DNA of 43,267 bases from CAXMPK01 sp964195405 (GTDB taxonomy: Bacteria > Actinomycetota > Acidimicrobiia > Spongiisociales > ZC4RG35), in assembly GCA_964195405.1 (NCBI GenBank), contig CAXMPK010000265.1, positions 1 to 43,267 on the forward strand, given 5' to 3'. Numbering within the stretch: the first letter of the stretch is position 1; each line of letters opens with the position of its first letter. Below are positions 16,232 to 24,053 of this stretch, one piece after another. The notes under the pieces are model-generated. The model saw only the letters and a list, made by a program, of their open reading frames with translations, was not told the DNA's origin and searched no databases. The position numbers and the translations under genes were made by a program.

Positions 16232-16678
16232 CTAGGAGGCGAGGGCCTCCAGGAGGGTGTTCCAGCCCAGACTGGCGCACTTGATCCGCACCGGATACTG
16301 GCGGACTCCTTGAAGGGCCTCGATGTCACCGAGCACAGAACCTGGTCGTTCCGGGTCGAATCCGGGGTCATCGTCCGAATCATCAAGGGACATCATCTGT
16401 CGAAACTTGTGGACCAGCTCTCCGATCTCCTCACGGTTCTTTCCTTTGATGGCGTCGGTCATCATCGACGCCGACGACTGGCTGATCGAACACCCCTGGC
16501 TGGTTACCGCAACTTCAGCCACCTTGTCACCGTCGAACTTGAGCTCAATGCTGATCTCGTCGCCGCAAAGCGGGTTGACCCCCTCGGCGGTCGCATCGGG
16601 GTTGTCGAGATGCCCCTTGTTTCTCGGGTTGCGGTAGTGGTCGAGGATGACCTCGCGGTAGAGCTCCTCGAGTGCCAT
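16232..16678 (-). CDS. sufU: SufU-type Fe-S assembly / sulfur-acceptor protein
   Basis: This 148-residue protein shows the three zinc/cluster cysteines in PLCGDEIS, SQGCSISQSSASMM and IKCASLGW, plus the SufU-specific insertion between the second and third. SufU accepts persulfide from SufS. The frame is open to 16714, but ATG 16678 gives the conserved start (LEELYREVILDHYRNP) and has AGAGGA upstream. Unlike most actinobacterial suf operons it is separated from sufS by two opposite-strand genes, so it must have its own promoter. A 16-base perfect hairpin (16235-16250) lies at its 3' end, next to the fumC stop. Confidence 0.9.
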   Translation of the reverse strand: MALEELYREVILDHYRNPRNKGHLDNPDATAEGVNPLCGDEISIELKFDGDKVAEVAVTSQGCSISQSSASMMTDAIKGKNREEIGELVHKFRQMMSLDDSDDDPGFDPERPGSVLGDIEALQGVRQYPVRIKCASLGWNTLLEALAS

Positions 16679-16949
16679 TAGTTGAGTCCTCTTCGGTTGA
16701 CATCTGATAGACACCTGGAATGAGTGTCTCGGTGTCCAGTTCTATTCGGATTGTCGGCCATAGGGCGGCATCTGCTCCTTCTGGTGCGTAGACCGGAGGT
16801 TCGTCGGCTTCTGTCAGAACTACGCGAACGTTAAACAAGTCTGCGAGCTTCCCAAGTTCCTCGACTGCGTAGTTGGGGAGACGGTCTGTCGGAGTTCCCC
16901 TCCGTCCCGTAGCCTCTAGCGCGGGACGAATGGCGGCTGCGGAGGTCAT
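16545..16949 (-). CDS. Uncertain ORF upstream of and overlapping sufU
   Basis: The stretch 16679-17012 has no confident gene. A minus-strand frame is open for over 160 codons, and from ATG 16949 it would give about 134 residues. The part before sufU reads like protein (NYAVEELGKLADLFNVRVVL, then PTIRIELDTETLIPG), but the last 134 bases overlap sufU, where it is low-complexity Arg/Pro-rich shadow sequence. Codon choice (ACA, GCA, CTA, AGG) is more A-rich than in neighbours. Possible readings are a truncated or frameshifted small gene, a foreign remnant, or chance. No family was recognised. Confidence 0.3.
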   Translation of the reverse strand: MTSAAAIRPALEATGRRGTPTDRLPNYAVEELGKLADLFNVRVVLTEADEPPVYAPEGADAALWPTIRIELDTETLIPGVYQMSTEEDSTNGTRGALPRGHPRPLPQPEKQGASRQPRCDRRGGQPALRRRDQH

Positions 16950-17000
16950 CGAACCATTCGACACAACTAGCTCGCTGCTATCGCTCCTGCCTACGCCGCG

Positions 17001-17006
17001 TAAAAT
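17001..17006 (+). promoter_or_regulatory. Candidate -10 box (TAAAAT), leaderless start
   Basis: TAAAAT is a near-consensus -10 placed exactly six bases before the ATG at 17013, with no ribosome site in between. It is the clearest of the leaderless-type promoters here. Confidence 0.5.
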
Positions 17007-17012
17007 GTTCAG

Positions 17013-17246
17013 ATGGCCGAAGACTTGAGTCCGGGGCAAAGACGAATCCAGATTGTTCTCAGTTCGATCTTCACAGTGGCGGTTTCAGGGTTCTCTCTTT
17101 TCATGATTGGGCTAGCCGTCGTTGCATGGCGCGACGGGCAACTCAAACCCATCGAGGCCCTCGGTCTCATCGCTCTCAACGTTGCGCTCGGCTACTTCCT
17201 CGGAGTGCGTCCACTGTGGAATCAGTTCGCTTCGCCACCTAAATAG
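17013..17246 (+). CDS. Small two-helix membrane protein
   Basis: This 77-residue protein has a polar N-terminus (AEDLSPGQRR), a first membrane helix at about 15-38, a short charged loop (WRDGQLKP), a second helix at about 46-63 and a short tail. No family was recognised. It lies between sufU and sufS on the opposite strand and is followed directly by another small membrane protein gene, with which it may form a pair. Confidence 0.65.
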   Translation: MAEDLSPGQRRIQIVLSSIFTVAVSGFSLFMIGLAVVAWRDGQLKPIEALGLIALNVALGYFLGVRPLWNQFASPPK

Positions 17247-17249
17247 TCT
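17244..17249 (+). promoter_or_regulatory. Candidate -10 box (TAGTCT) overlapping a stop codon
   Basis: TAGTCT starts on the stop codon of the preceding gene and ends six bases before the ATG at 17256. It may give a second leaderless transcript. Simple read-through from the upstream promoter is equally possible. Confidence 0.3.
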
Positions 17250-17255
17250 TTGGGT

Positions 17256-17594
17256 ATGGCCATTGGAACGACCATGCAGGATCGGCCCTGGGCTATCGGT
17301 GCAGCCATCGCCGGGTTCGCGATGCTTGCCGGCTACCTGACGTTGATCTCCGCCGAAGGTGGCCACCACTTTTTCTGGGACATCGCCCCTTGGGCACTAC
17401 TCATGGCGACACCCGCATCTCTCGCTCTGGTCTCCTCCCAAATCGACGACGTCCGATCCGCTCGCAAATTGCTTGCCGTCTCGGCTTTCCTATTTCTCGG
17501 AATCGGAGCCGTGAGCATCTTTTCCATCGGTATGGGTTTCATTGCCGTCGCTGGTATTGCGGCGATAGGGACCACAAAGCTCACCGCATCTTGA
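17256..17594 (+). CDS. Four-helix membrane protein
   Basis: This 112-residue, strongly hydrophobic protein has four probable membrane helices (about 13-31, 39-58, 69-85 and 88-106). A short charged loop (SSQIDDVRSARK) lies between the second and third. ATG 17256 is preferred to the TTG at 17250. No motif or family was recognised. It converges with sufS, with a stem-loop between them. Confidence 0.6.
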   Translation: MAIGTTMQDRPWAIGAAIAGFAMLAGYLTLISAEGGHHFFWDIAPWALLMATPASLALVSSQIDDVRSARKLLAVSAFLFLGIGAVSIFSIGMGFIAVAGIAAIGTTKLTAS

Positions 17595-17659
17595 GCTTGA
17601 GGAAATGAGGTTGACGGTCACGAGGCGTATCAGAAGTCTTTCAAGAAGAAGGACTAGAA

Positions 17660-17688
17660 GACACCGTCACCTATGCGGCGACGGTGTC
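17660..17688. terminator. Stem-loop between convergent sufS and a membrane protein gene
   Basis: GACACCGTC and GACGGTGTC form a perfect nine-base-pair stem with an 11-base loop. On the minus strand it is followed by a pyrimidine-rich TTCTAGTCCTTCTTC, so it is most likely the terminator of the sufC-sufS transcript. It may serve both strands. Confidence 0.55.
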
Positions 17689-17721
17689 CCGGTTGACGTA
17701 GAGGTCAATGGTTAGGGTGCG

Positions 17722-18936
17722 TCAGGAGACCCCGAACAGTTCGCGGGCGCGACGGAGTCCCGAAACCAGGGCGTCGATGTCTGACTCTTCGTTGTAGACG
17801 TAGAAGCTGGCTCGTGCGGTTGCCGTGACACCGAGACACCGCATCAGAGGCTTGGCGCAGTGATGGCCCGCCCTCACTGCAACGTTCTGCTCGTCGAGGA
17901 TTGTGGCGAGATCATGGGCGTGAATTCCTTCCATGGTCATCGAGACGACGCCGCCCCGTCGATCCAGGTCCTTGGGCCCCTGCACAGCTACTCCCGGAAC
18001 GTCGCCCAACCGTTCCAGCGCGATAGCGGTCAGTTCCTGGTCGTGTTCGAAGATCTTGTCCATGCCAATCGAGTCGAGATAGTCAATGGCGGCGTGGAGC
18101 CCAACCGCTTCGATGATCGGTGGTGTTCCAGCCTCAAACCGGTGAGGAATCGCCGCCCATGTTGCATCGTGAAGCGTGACGTCGGAGATCATCTCACCGC
18201 CACCCTCAATCGGCTCGGTTTCCTCCAAGGCATCCATGCGACCCCAGAGAACACCAATGCCTGTTGGTCCCAACATCTTGTGGGATGAAAAGGCTACGAA
18301 GTCGGCGCCTAGCTCCTGGACGTTCACCGATGAGTGTGGAACCAATTGGGCGGCATCCACTACCACTCTCGCACCGTAGCGGTGGGCCATTTCGGCGATC
18401 CTGGGGATATCCGGCATGGTCCCGAGAACATTGGACATCCCCGTTACCGCAACCACTTTGACGTCAGGTCCGAGCTTCTTCTCGTAGGCAGCCATGTCGA
18501 GTCGGTAGTCGTCCGTGATCGGGATGTGGTCGAGGTTGGCGCCGGTCCGTTTGCAGACCATTTGCCAGGGGACGAGGTTGGCGTGATGCTCCATTTCGGT
18601 TGATAGCACTCGATCGCCTTCTGAGAGATTCTCCAGACCCCATCCAAAGGCAACCATGTTCAATGCTGTGGTCGCCCCACGAGTGAAGATGACCTCGTCG
18701 TCGCTGGCGGCGCCGATGAATTGGGCTACGCGGTGTCGGGCGGCTTCGTAAGCATTCGTCGAAGCTACTGACAACTTGTAAGCGCCGCGATGGACGTTGG
18801 CGTAGGAGGTTCGAGCAAAGCGATCCATCGCTTCGAGGACCGGGATCGGCTTCTGCGATGACGCCCCGGAATCGAGAAAATGCACCCCGCTGTCGAGGAT
18901 CGGGAAGTCGGCCTTTAGGTGTGAGAGATCGGTCAC
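17722..18936 (-). CDS. sufS: SufS cysteine desulfurase
   Basis: This 404-residue class II desulfurase has the PLP lysine in SSHKMLGP (Lys220), the catalytic cysteine in RAGHHCAKP (Cys360), the His of the MEHHAN segment and the Asp/Gln pair in VVVDAAQLVPH. It releases sulfur from cysteine as a protein persulfide, which SufU accepts. The GTG start overlaps the sufC stop (GTGA), so the two are one operon. Length and motifs are normal. Confidence 0.94.
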   Translation of the reverse strand: MTDLSHLKADFPILDSGVHFLDSGASSQKPIPVLEAMDRFARTSYANVHRGAYKLSVASTNAYEAARHRVAQFIGAASDDEVIFTRGATTALNMVAFGWGLENLSEGDRVLSTEMEHHANLVPWQMVCKRTGANLDHIPITDDYRLDMAAYEKKLGPDVKVVAVTGMSNVLGTMPDIPRIAEMAHRYGARVVVDAAQLVPHSSVNVQELGADFVAFSSHKMLGPTGIGVLWGRMDALEETEPIEGGGEMISDVTLHDATWAAIPHRFEAGTPPIIEAVGLHAAIDYLDSIGMDKIFEHDQELTAIALERLGDVPGVAVQGPKDLDRRGGVVSMTMEGIHAHDLATILDEQNVAVRAGHHCAKPLMRCLGVTATARASFYVYNEESDIDALVSGLRRARELFGVS

Positions 18937-19742
18937 GGCGTGTCGAGCAAGCTTGAGCCGTTTGCAGTTTCGGAGACCGAAACTGCATCTTGAAGTTCAG
19001 CACGGAACGAATCGTATCCCTCGTTTTCAAGCCGGCTTCCCAGCTCGGGACCGCCGCTTTGGAGAATCCTGCCGTCCATGAAGATGTGAACCCGGTCCGG
19101 CGTTATGTAGTCGAGGAGACGCTGATAGTGAGTGATGATCAGGAATCCTCGCTCGGGGCCAGTGAGCTTGTTGACACCGTCTGCAACCGTGCGGAGCGCA
19201 TCGATGTCGAGACCTGAGTCGGTTTCGTCCATGATCGCCAGATCGGGCTGGAGCACCGCCATCTGCAACACCTCATTGCGTTTTTTCTCGCCACCGGAGA
19301 AGCCCTCGTTGAGGTAGCGGTCGGCGAACGAAGGCTCCATATCGAGCTCTTTCATGGCGTCCATGACCTTCAGTCGAAGCTCGAGGACGGTCAGGTCGAC
19401 TCCTGTCCTGTTGGAAAGAGCCTGACGGAGGAATTGGATCACCGACACACCGGGTATCGCCTCGGGGTGCTGGAAAGCGAGGAACATCCCGGCGACACCG
19501 CGATCGGTGGGATGTGCGGTGGTCACATCATCACCTTTGTAGAGGACACGACCCTTGGTCACCTTGTAGACAAGGTTTCCCATCAAGACCGAGGCGAGGG
19601 TCGATTTCCCCGATCCGTTGGGACCCATCAGGGCGTGGATCTCTCCGTGGTTGACGGTCAGGTTCACGCCCTTGAGGATTTCAAAGTCTCCTGCCGAGGC
19701 GTGCAGATTCTCAATCTGAAGAAGGGGGGTGGAGTCGGTCAC
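18933..19742 (-). CDS. sufC: SufC ATPase (minus-strand copy)
   Basis: This 269-residue ATPase shows Walker A GPNGSGKST at 40-48, Q-loop LAFQHPEAIPG, signature FSGGEKKRNE, Walker B AIMDETDSGLD and switch His in ITHYQR. These are the hallmarks of bacterial SufC. It is as SufC-like as the copy at 12959, so the genome carries two, each in a different suf transcription unit. It starts at GTG, which the shared suf promoter would place at the very 5' end of the transcript. Confidence 0.93.
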   Translation of the reverse strand: MTDSTPLLQIENLHASAGDFEILKGVNLTVNHGEIHALMGPNGSGKSTLASVLMGNLVYKVTKGRVLYKGDDVTTAHPTDRGVAGMFLAFQHPEAIPGVSVIQFLRQALSNRTGVDLTVLELRLKVMDAMKELDMEPSFADRYLNEGFSGGEKKRNEVLQMAVLQPDLAIMDETDSGLDIDALRTVADGVNKLTGPERGFLIITHYQRLLDYITPDRVHIFMDGRILQSGGPELGSRLENEGYDSFRAELQDAVSVSETANGSSLLDTP

Positions 19743-19748
19743 GGGCCT

Positions 19749-19772
19749 ATGTTATTTCCACTACCCGGATAG
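19749..19772 (-). promoter_or_regulatory. Shared suf promoter/operator, sufC-sufS copy
   Basis: Read on the minus strand, CTATCC-GGGTAG is followed by TGGAAATA and the -10-like TAACAT (19754-19749), ending six bases before the GTG at 19742. Twenty bases (19772-19753) match the sufD element closely. The palindrome is imperfect by one pair. It overlaps the last codons of the YbaK-like gene, which strengthens the case for a conserved regulatory site. Confidence 0.6.
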
Positions 19773-20258
19773 GGGAAATGTGACATCAACCCAGGATGGC
19801 CGTGCCAACGAATCCAGGTCGCCGAGTGATATCGGGAATACGGTGGTTGGTGTCCCGCCAGCCGCCCATACCGGGTCGTTACGTCTCAATTGATGGTCGG
19901 CAAACACACGCAATTGCTGACGATGGCCAAATGGCGGTGTGCCTCCCGCGGCATAGCCGGTAGCCCCTTTGACCTCATCGAGAGTGGCGCGTCGTGAGGT
20001 GACAGCATCGGCAATGGTCGCCAGCTTGTCGGTGTCGAGGCGGAGATCGCCGGGGATGAGCACAACCACCGGCTCATCGGAGGCATCATCCTGGACCACG
20101 AACACCAGTGACTTGACAATGGCCGACACCGGACAACCAATCGCTCTGGCGGCGTCGTCAGCAGTCTTCGTTCCCTCGGGGAAGAACCTGATCTCCGTGT
20201 CGAGGCCGGGGACCGCCGCCAGGAGCCTCCGGGTGGCTTCGGGGAGGTCAGATTCCAC
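19761..20258 (-). CDS. YbaK/EbsC-family aminoacyl-tRNA deacylase-like protein
   Basis: This protein has about 165 residues from GTG 20258, which overlaps the stop of the upstream oxidoreductase by 11 bases. The frame is open to 20318 but is low-complexity there. Family features are the conserved lysine in SAIVKSLVFVV and the glycine-rich AAGGTPPFGH loop. Related proteins remove mis-attached amino acids from tRNA or bind tRNA-like substrates. The specific substrate is not predictable. The suf operator lies over its last codons. Confidence 0.82.
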   Translation of the reverse strand: MESDLPEATRRLLAAVPGLDTEIRFFPEGTKTADDAARAIGCPVSAIVKSLVFVVQDDASDEPVVVLIPGDLRLDTDKLATIADAVTSRRATLDEVKGATGYAAGGTPPFGHRQQLRVFADHQLRRNDPVWAAGGTPTTVFPISLGDLDSLARPSWVDVTFPLSG

Positions 20259-21159
20259 GGACGATGTTGACAGTCTCGACCATGCCGTCGTAGTCGTCGA
20301 GGTCGAGCCACTGGACATAGATGCGCTCGACGCCGGCCTCCTCGAGGTTAGCGACCGTCTCTGCCACCCGGTCTGGTGTTCCCACCGGGAAACCGTTGTT
20401 GACGTACCGCTCCTCGAGTTCCTTTGGAGTTATCCCGCGGCTCTCGGCAGATCTACCCAGACGCGCCTGAAACTCGCCTTCGGTACGGCCGACTAGGGCT
20501 CCACCCATCACGGTGGCCTCGACTGGGCGATCACCCGCTGCTTCCCGCATCATCTCGATCTTCTGGCGCACCTCGTCTGGGGGCGAGATGAAGGAGTTGT
20601 ATTCATCGGCGTGCTTGCCGGCAAGAGTGGGCGTTCTGGTCGGCCCACTGCCACCAATCACCAATCGCAGCCCCTGTGGTTTTGGCTTCATCTCAGCGTC
20701 GAGTGTGTAGTGCTTGCCATCGTGTTTTCCGTGTCCTTCCCCAAACGCGGCATCGAGATAGTCGAGTGACTCCTCAAAACGCTCCCAACGCTCCGGCCAT
20801 TCGGGGAAGGGGATACCGAGATTGACGTGTTCCAGCTCCATCCAGCCGGTTCCCAGACCCAGATCGAAACGACCGCCCGACATTTGGTCGATGGTTGCTG
20901 CGTTCTTGGCGATGATCGATGGGTGGCGGAAGGTGACTGGGGAGACCAGCACACACAGTCTGATGTCCGACGTTTCGCGGGCAAGACCGGCGAGGACGGC
21001 AAACGCGTCGGTTGCGTCGGGTGTTGGATCGCCGCCGGACAGGAGGTGGTCGCATCTGGCGAAAGACACAAGGCCTTCCGCCTCGCACCATTTGGCGGCC
21101 GCCAGCTGCTGGTCGTAGGTGCCCCCTAGATGGGGCTCGGTCATGAGTGAAAACTTCAA
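20248..21159 (-). CDS. LLM-class F420-dependent oxidoreductase (copy 1)
   Basis: This 303-residue protein has a TTG start set by GGAGG at the proper distance. It shows the luciferase-like TIM-barrel: CDHLLSGGD near residue 37, LVSPVTFRHPSIIAKNAATI, and SGGRFDLGLGTGWMELEH, the cofactor-phosphate region typical of F420-dependent members. Substrates range from sugar phosphates to xenobiotics, and none can be assigned. A paralogue lies at 24132-25052 on the same strand, on the other side of the cys operon. Confidence 0.88.
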   Translation of the reverse strand: MKFSLMTEPHLGGTYDQQLAAAKWCEAEGLVSFARCDHLLSGGDPTPDATDAFAVLAGLARETSDIRLCVLVSPVTFRHPSIIAKNAATIDQMSGGRFDLGLGTGWMELEHVNLGIPFPEWPERWERFEESLDYLDAAFGEGHGKHDGKHYTLDAEMKPKPQGLRLVIGGSGPTRTPTLAGKHADEYNSFISPPDEVRQKIEMMREAAGDRPVEATVMGGALVGRTEGEFQARLGRSAESRGITPKELEERYVNNGFPVGTPDRVAETVANLEEAGVERIYVQWLDLDDYDGMVETVNIVRGI

Positions 21160-21177
21160 GAATCCTCCGTCAGATAT

Positions 21178-21253
21178 GTTCTGTGAAGATTATTGCGGCT
21201 ATAGCCCGGGTAAATCTTCACAGAACGAGTTCGGAAAGGTGTAGGAGCCGGCG
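21178..21253. repeat. Palindromic intergenic repeat, copy 1
   Basis: Arms GTTCTGTGAAGATT (21178-21191) and AATCTTCACAGAAC (21213-21226) are a perfect 14-base inverted repeat around a 21-base loop containing the palindrome GGCTATAGCC. A conserved tail, TTCGGAA...GTAGGAGCCGGCG, follows. Copy 2 is at 24054-24128 in the same orientation, matching at about nine of ten positions. The two copies bracket cysDNC. Confidence 0.9.
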
Positions 21254-21282
21254 TGCTTTGTCGATATGGCCGAGGTTCGTCG

Positions 21283-21288
21283 TAACCT
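21283..21288 (+). promoter_or_regulatory. Candidate -10 box (TAACCT) for cysDNC
   Basis: TAACCT ends six bases before the GTG at 21295, implying a leaderless cysD mRNA. A TTGTCG at 21258-21263 is a possible -35, but its 19-base spacing is long. Confidence 0.45.
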
Positions 21289-21294
21289 CCCACG

Positions 21295-22203
21295 GTGACT
21301 GTATATCAACTGAGCCATCTCGATGCTCTCGAAGCCGAATCGATCCACATTGTCAGAGAAGCTGTGGCCGAGTCGGAGAATCCGGTTCTTCTCTTTTCCG
21401 GGGGGAAGGACTCCGCAGTTGTCTTGCGCCTTGCGGAGAAGGCTTTCTGGCCGGCGCGTCTCCCGTTACCCGTTATGCATGTCGATACCGGTCACAATTT
21501 CCCTGAGGTTCTCGAATTCCGAGACCGAACCATCGAGTCGATTGGTGCGCAGCTGATAGTTGCCTCGGTGCAAGAGGCAATTGATCAAGGTCGGGTGACT
21601 GAGGAAACGGGCCCTCGGGCTTCGCGCAACCTTCTTCAAACTGAGCCGCTTTTGAATGCGATAGAAAAACATCGCTTTGATGTGGTTTTCGGAGGGGCTC
21701 GGCGTGACGAGGAGAAAGCCAGGGCCAAAGAACGGGTCTTCAGCTTTAGAGACGAGTTCGGCCAGTGGGACCCCAAGAATCAGCGTCCTGAACTATGGGA
21801 TCTGTACAACGCAAGTCATCACAGCGGTGAGCACATCAGGGTGTTTCCCATCTCCAACTGGACTGAGATGGACATCTGGCAGTACATCATGCGTGAGGAG
21901 ATGAAACTGCCCTCTGTGTACTTCTCGCACACTCGCAGAGTATTCAAGAGGGATGGCATGTTGATGGCAGAGTCGCCTTACTTGGCCCTGATGGACGGCG
22001 AAGAGGTCTTTGAGGCGGTCGTCAGGTTCCGGACTGTCGGTGACATGAGCTGTACCGGCTCGTTCAAATCGACGGCGTCAACGTTGAGCGAGATCATCGA
22101 CGAGGTTTCTGTGAGCAGGGTCACGGAACGAGGGGCTAGTCGGGCCGACGATCTTCGAGCAGAAACTGCGATGGAGGATCGCAAGAAGAAGGGGTACTTC
22201 TAA
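21295..22203 (+). CDS. cysD: Sulfate adenylyltransferase subunit 2
   Basis: This 302-residue protein belongs to the PP-loop ATP pyrophosphatase family, with SGGKDS at 35-40. Further family segments are HVDTGHNFPEVL, FGGARRDEEKARAKERVFSF, and the C-terminal VGDMSCTGS and RKKKGYF. It forms adenosine 5'-phosphosulfate from ATP and sulfate together with the CysN GTPase. It is full length. It begins a compact operon: cysN starts immediately after its stop codon. Confidence 0.95.
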   Translation: MTVYQLSHLDALEAESIHIVREAVAESENPVLLFSGGKDSAVVLRLAEKAFWPARLPLPVMHVDTGHNFPEVLEFRDRTIESIGAQLIVASVQEAIDQGRVTEETGPRASRNLLQTEPLLNAIEKHRFDVVFGGARRDEEKARAKERVFSFRDEFGQWDPKNQRPELWDLYNASHHSGEHIRVFPISNWTEMDIWQYIMREEMKLPSVYFSHTRRVFKRDGMLMAESPYLALMDGEEVFEAVVRFRTVGDMSCTGSFKSTASTLSEIIDEVSVSRVTERGASRADDLRAETAMEDRKKKGYF

Positions 22204-23463
22204 ATGAGCGAATTGGTTCGAATCGCGACCACTGGATCAGTCGATGATGGCAAGAGCACGCTCATCGGGCGGCTCCTTTACGACTCCAAACAGATATTCC
22301 AGGATCAAATGGAGGCCATCGAAGCGGCGAGCAAGAAAAGGGGCACCGACTACGTCGATCTGGCGCTCTTGACAGATGGACTGCGAGCCGAGCGTGAACA
22401 GGGGATCACAATCGATGTCGCCTATCGCTATTTCTCAACGCCGAAGCGCAAGTTCGTTCTCGCTGACACACCCGGGCACATCCAATACACCAGGAACATG
22501 GTGACCGGATCCTCAACGGCGAATGTGGCCCTGATACTGGTCGACGCTCGTCACGGTGTCTTGGAGCAGACCCGTCGACATTCCTTTCTTGCCTCCCTTC
22601 TCGGCGTTCCCCACCTTGTGTTGTGCGTCAACAAGATGGATTTGGTCGATTGGTCCGAAGATCGTTACGAGGAGATTGTGGAGGACTTTCGACAATTTGC
22701 AGCCCGACTCGACATTTATGATTTGAGATTCGTGCCAGTTTCGGCGCTTCTCGGCGACAATATCGTCAACCGTTCAGACAACATGCCCTGGTATCACGGG
22801 TCGGCCGTCCTCGAGCTTCTGGAGGACATTCACATCGGTAGCGATGAAAATCTGATCGACGTCCGATTCCCGGTGCAGTACGTAGTCCGACCACATCGCC
22901 ATGAATACGCCGATTACCGCGGGTATGCCGGGAAGGTCGCCGGCGGCGTGATCAAGGTTGGCGACGAAGTGATGGTGCTCCCCTCTGGCTTCTCGACCCG
23001 GGTCGCTTCCATTGAAACGATGGATGGACAGATTGGCGAGGCCTACCCGCCAATGGCAGTTTCATTGACGTTGACCGACGACATCGATGTATCCCGTGGG
23101 GACATGATCTGTCGGCCTCACAATCAACCCACTTACAGTCAGGATGTCGATGCCATGGTGGCGTGGATGTCGGAGCAAGTTCCTCTCCGGCCGGGAGCGA
23201 AATACACAATCAAGCACACCACACGCACCGTCAGAGCGATGGTCACTGACCTTCAGTATCGATTGGACGTCAACACACTTCACCGGGACGAGACAGCCAG
23301 CGAGTTGATCCTGAATGAGATTGGGCGACTGCGGATGCGAACCACGTCTCCTCTGTTCTTCGACGAGTATCGACGCAATCGTCACACCGGTTCCTTCGTC
23401 ATTGTCGACGAGGGGACAAACGCCACGATCGGGGCGGGGATGATCACCGGCGAGGCGGCGTGA
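22204..23463 (+). CDS. cysN: Sulfate adenylyltransferase subunit 1 (GTPase)
   Basis: This 419-residue translation-factor-like GTPase shows P-loop GSVDDGKST at 11-19, switch segment REQGITIDVAYRYF, DTPGH and CVNKMD, followed by two beta-barrel domains. It couples GTP hydrolysis to APS synthesis by CysD. It stands alone, not fused to APS kinase as in many actinobacteria, because cysC is a separate overlapping gene (GTGA). Confidence 0.95.
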   Translation: MSELVRIATTGSVDDGKSTLIGRLLYDSKQIFQDQMEAIEAASKKRGTDYVDLALLTDGLRAEREQGITIDVAYRYFSTPKRKFVLADTPGHIQYTRNMVTGSSTANVALILVDARHGVLEQTRRHSFLASLLGVPHLVLCVNKMDLVDWSEDRYEEIVEDFRQFAARLDIYDLRFVPVSALLGDNIVNRSDNMPWYHGSAVLELLEDIHIGSDENLIDVRFPVQYVVRPHRHEYADYRGYAGKVAGGVIKVGDEVMVLPSGFSTRVASIETMDGQIGEAYPPMAVSLTLTDDIDVSRGDMICRPHNQPTYSQDVDAMVAWMSEQVPLRPGAKYTIKHTTRTVRAMVTDLQYRLDVNTLHRDETASELILNEIGRLRMRTTSPLFFDEYRRNRHTGSFVIVDEGTNATIGAGMITGEAA

Positions 23464-24047
23464 CTGAAGATATCCAATGGCACTCTGGCGCTGTTGGTCG
23501 AACCGATCGGTCCGCCGTCACTGGAGGGCCGGGGATCACCGTCTGGCTGACAGGTCTCTCAGGTAGCGGCAAGTCGACGATCGGATTCGGGGTTGAGGAG
23601 GCCCTGGTCGGCAAGGGCAGAGCTGCATACGTTCTTGATGGCGACAATCTTCGACACGGCCTCAACGCCGACCTTGGGTTTTCAGCGGAGGATCGATCCG
23701 AGAACGTCAGACGTGTCGGTCAGGTCGCATTGCTGATGGCCGACGCTGGGATCGTTGTGTTGGTTCCCGTGATTTCTCCCTATGCCGATGACCGTGAAGC
23801 AGTTCGGAGATGGCACCGGAGTGCGCAATTGCGCTTTATCGAAGTCCATGTCGACGCTCCCTTGGAGGTTTGTGAGGAGCGTGACCCGAAGGGTCTGTAC
23901 GCGCGGGCCCGGTCCGGTGAGATTCAAGGGTTGACCGGGGTTGATTCACCCTATGAGACGCCCGAAAGGCCTGAGCTGCGGTTGGAAACAGCCACGAACA
24001 CGCAAGAAGCTTCGGTGGCATCGGTCTTGGACCTATTAACCGGCTGA
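23460..24047 (+). CDS. cysC: Adenylylsulfate (APS) kinase
   Basis: This 195-residue kinase shows P-loop GLSGSGKST at 32-40, LDGDNLRHGLNADLGFS, ENVRRVGQVA, and CEERDPKGLYARARSGEI. It phosphorylates APS to PAPS. With cysD and cysN it makes a complete sulfate-activation set. No PAPS or APS reductase or sulfotransferase is in the window, so whether the product feeds cysteine synthesis or sulfation is open. It starts at GTG overlapping cysN. Confidence 0.94.
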   Translation: MTEDIQWHSGAVGRTDRSAVTGGPGITVWLTGLSGSGKSTIGFGVEEALVGKGRAAYVLDGDNLRHGLNADLGFSAEDRSENVRRVGQVALLMADAGIVVLVPVISPYADDREAVRRWHRSAQLRFIEVHVDAPLEVCEERDPKGLYARARSGEIQGLTGVDSPYETPERPELRLETATNTQEASVASVLDLLTG

Positions 24048-24053
24048 CGGTCT

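Noticed and set aside
16235..16250. Hairpin GGAGGC-GAGG-GCCTCC as a fumC/sufU terminator
   Set aside because: It is only six base pairs, lies within the last codons of sufU and has no T-run, so it may be chance in coding sequence.
21160..21294. Riboswitch upstream of cysD
   Set aside because: The only structure is the simple palindrome, which recurs downstream of cysC. A -10 box six bases before the start leaves no leader for a riboswitch.
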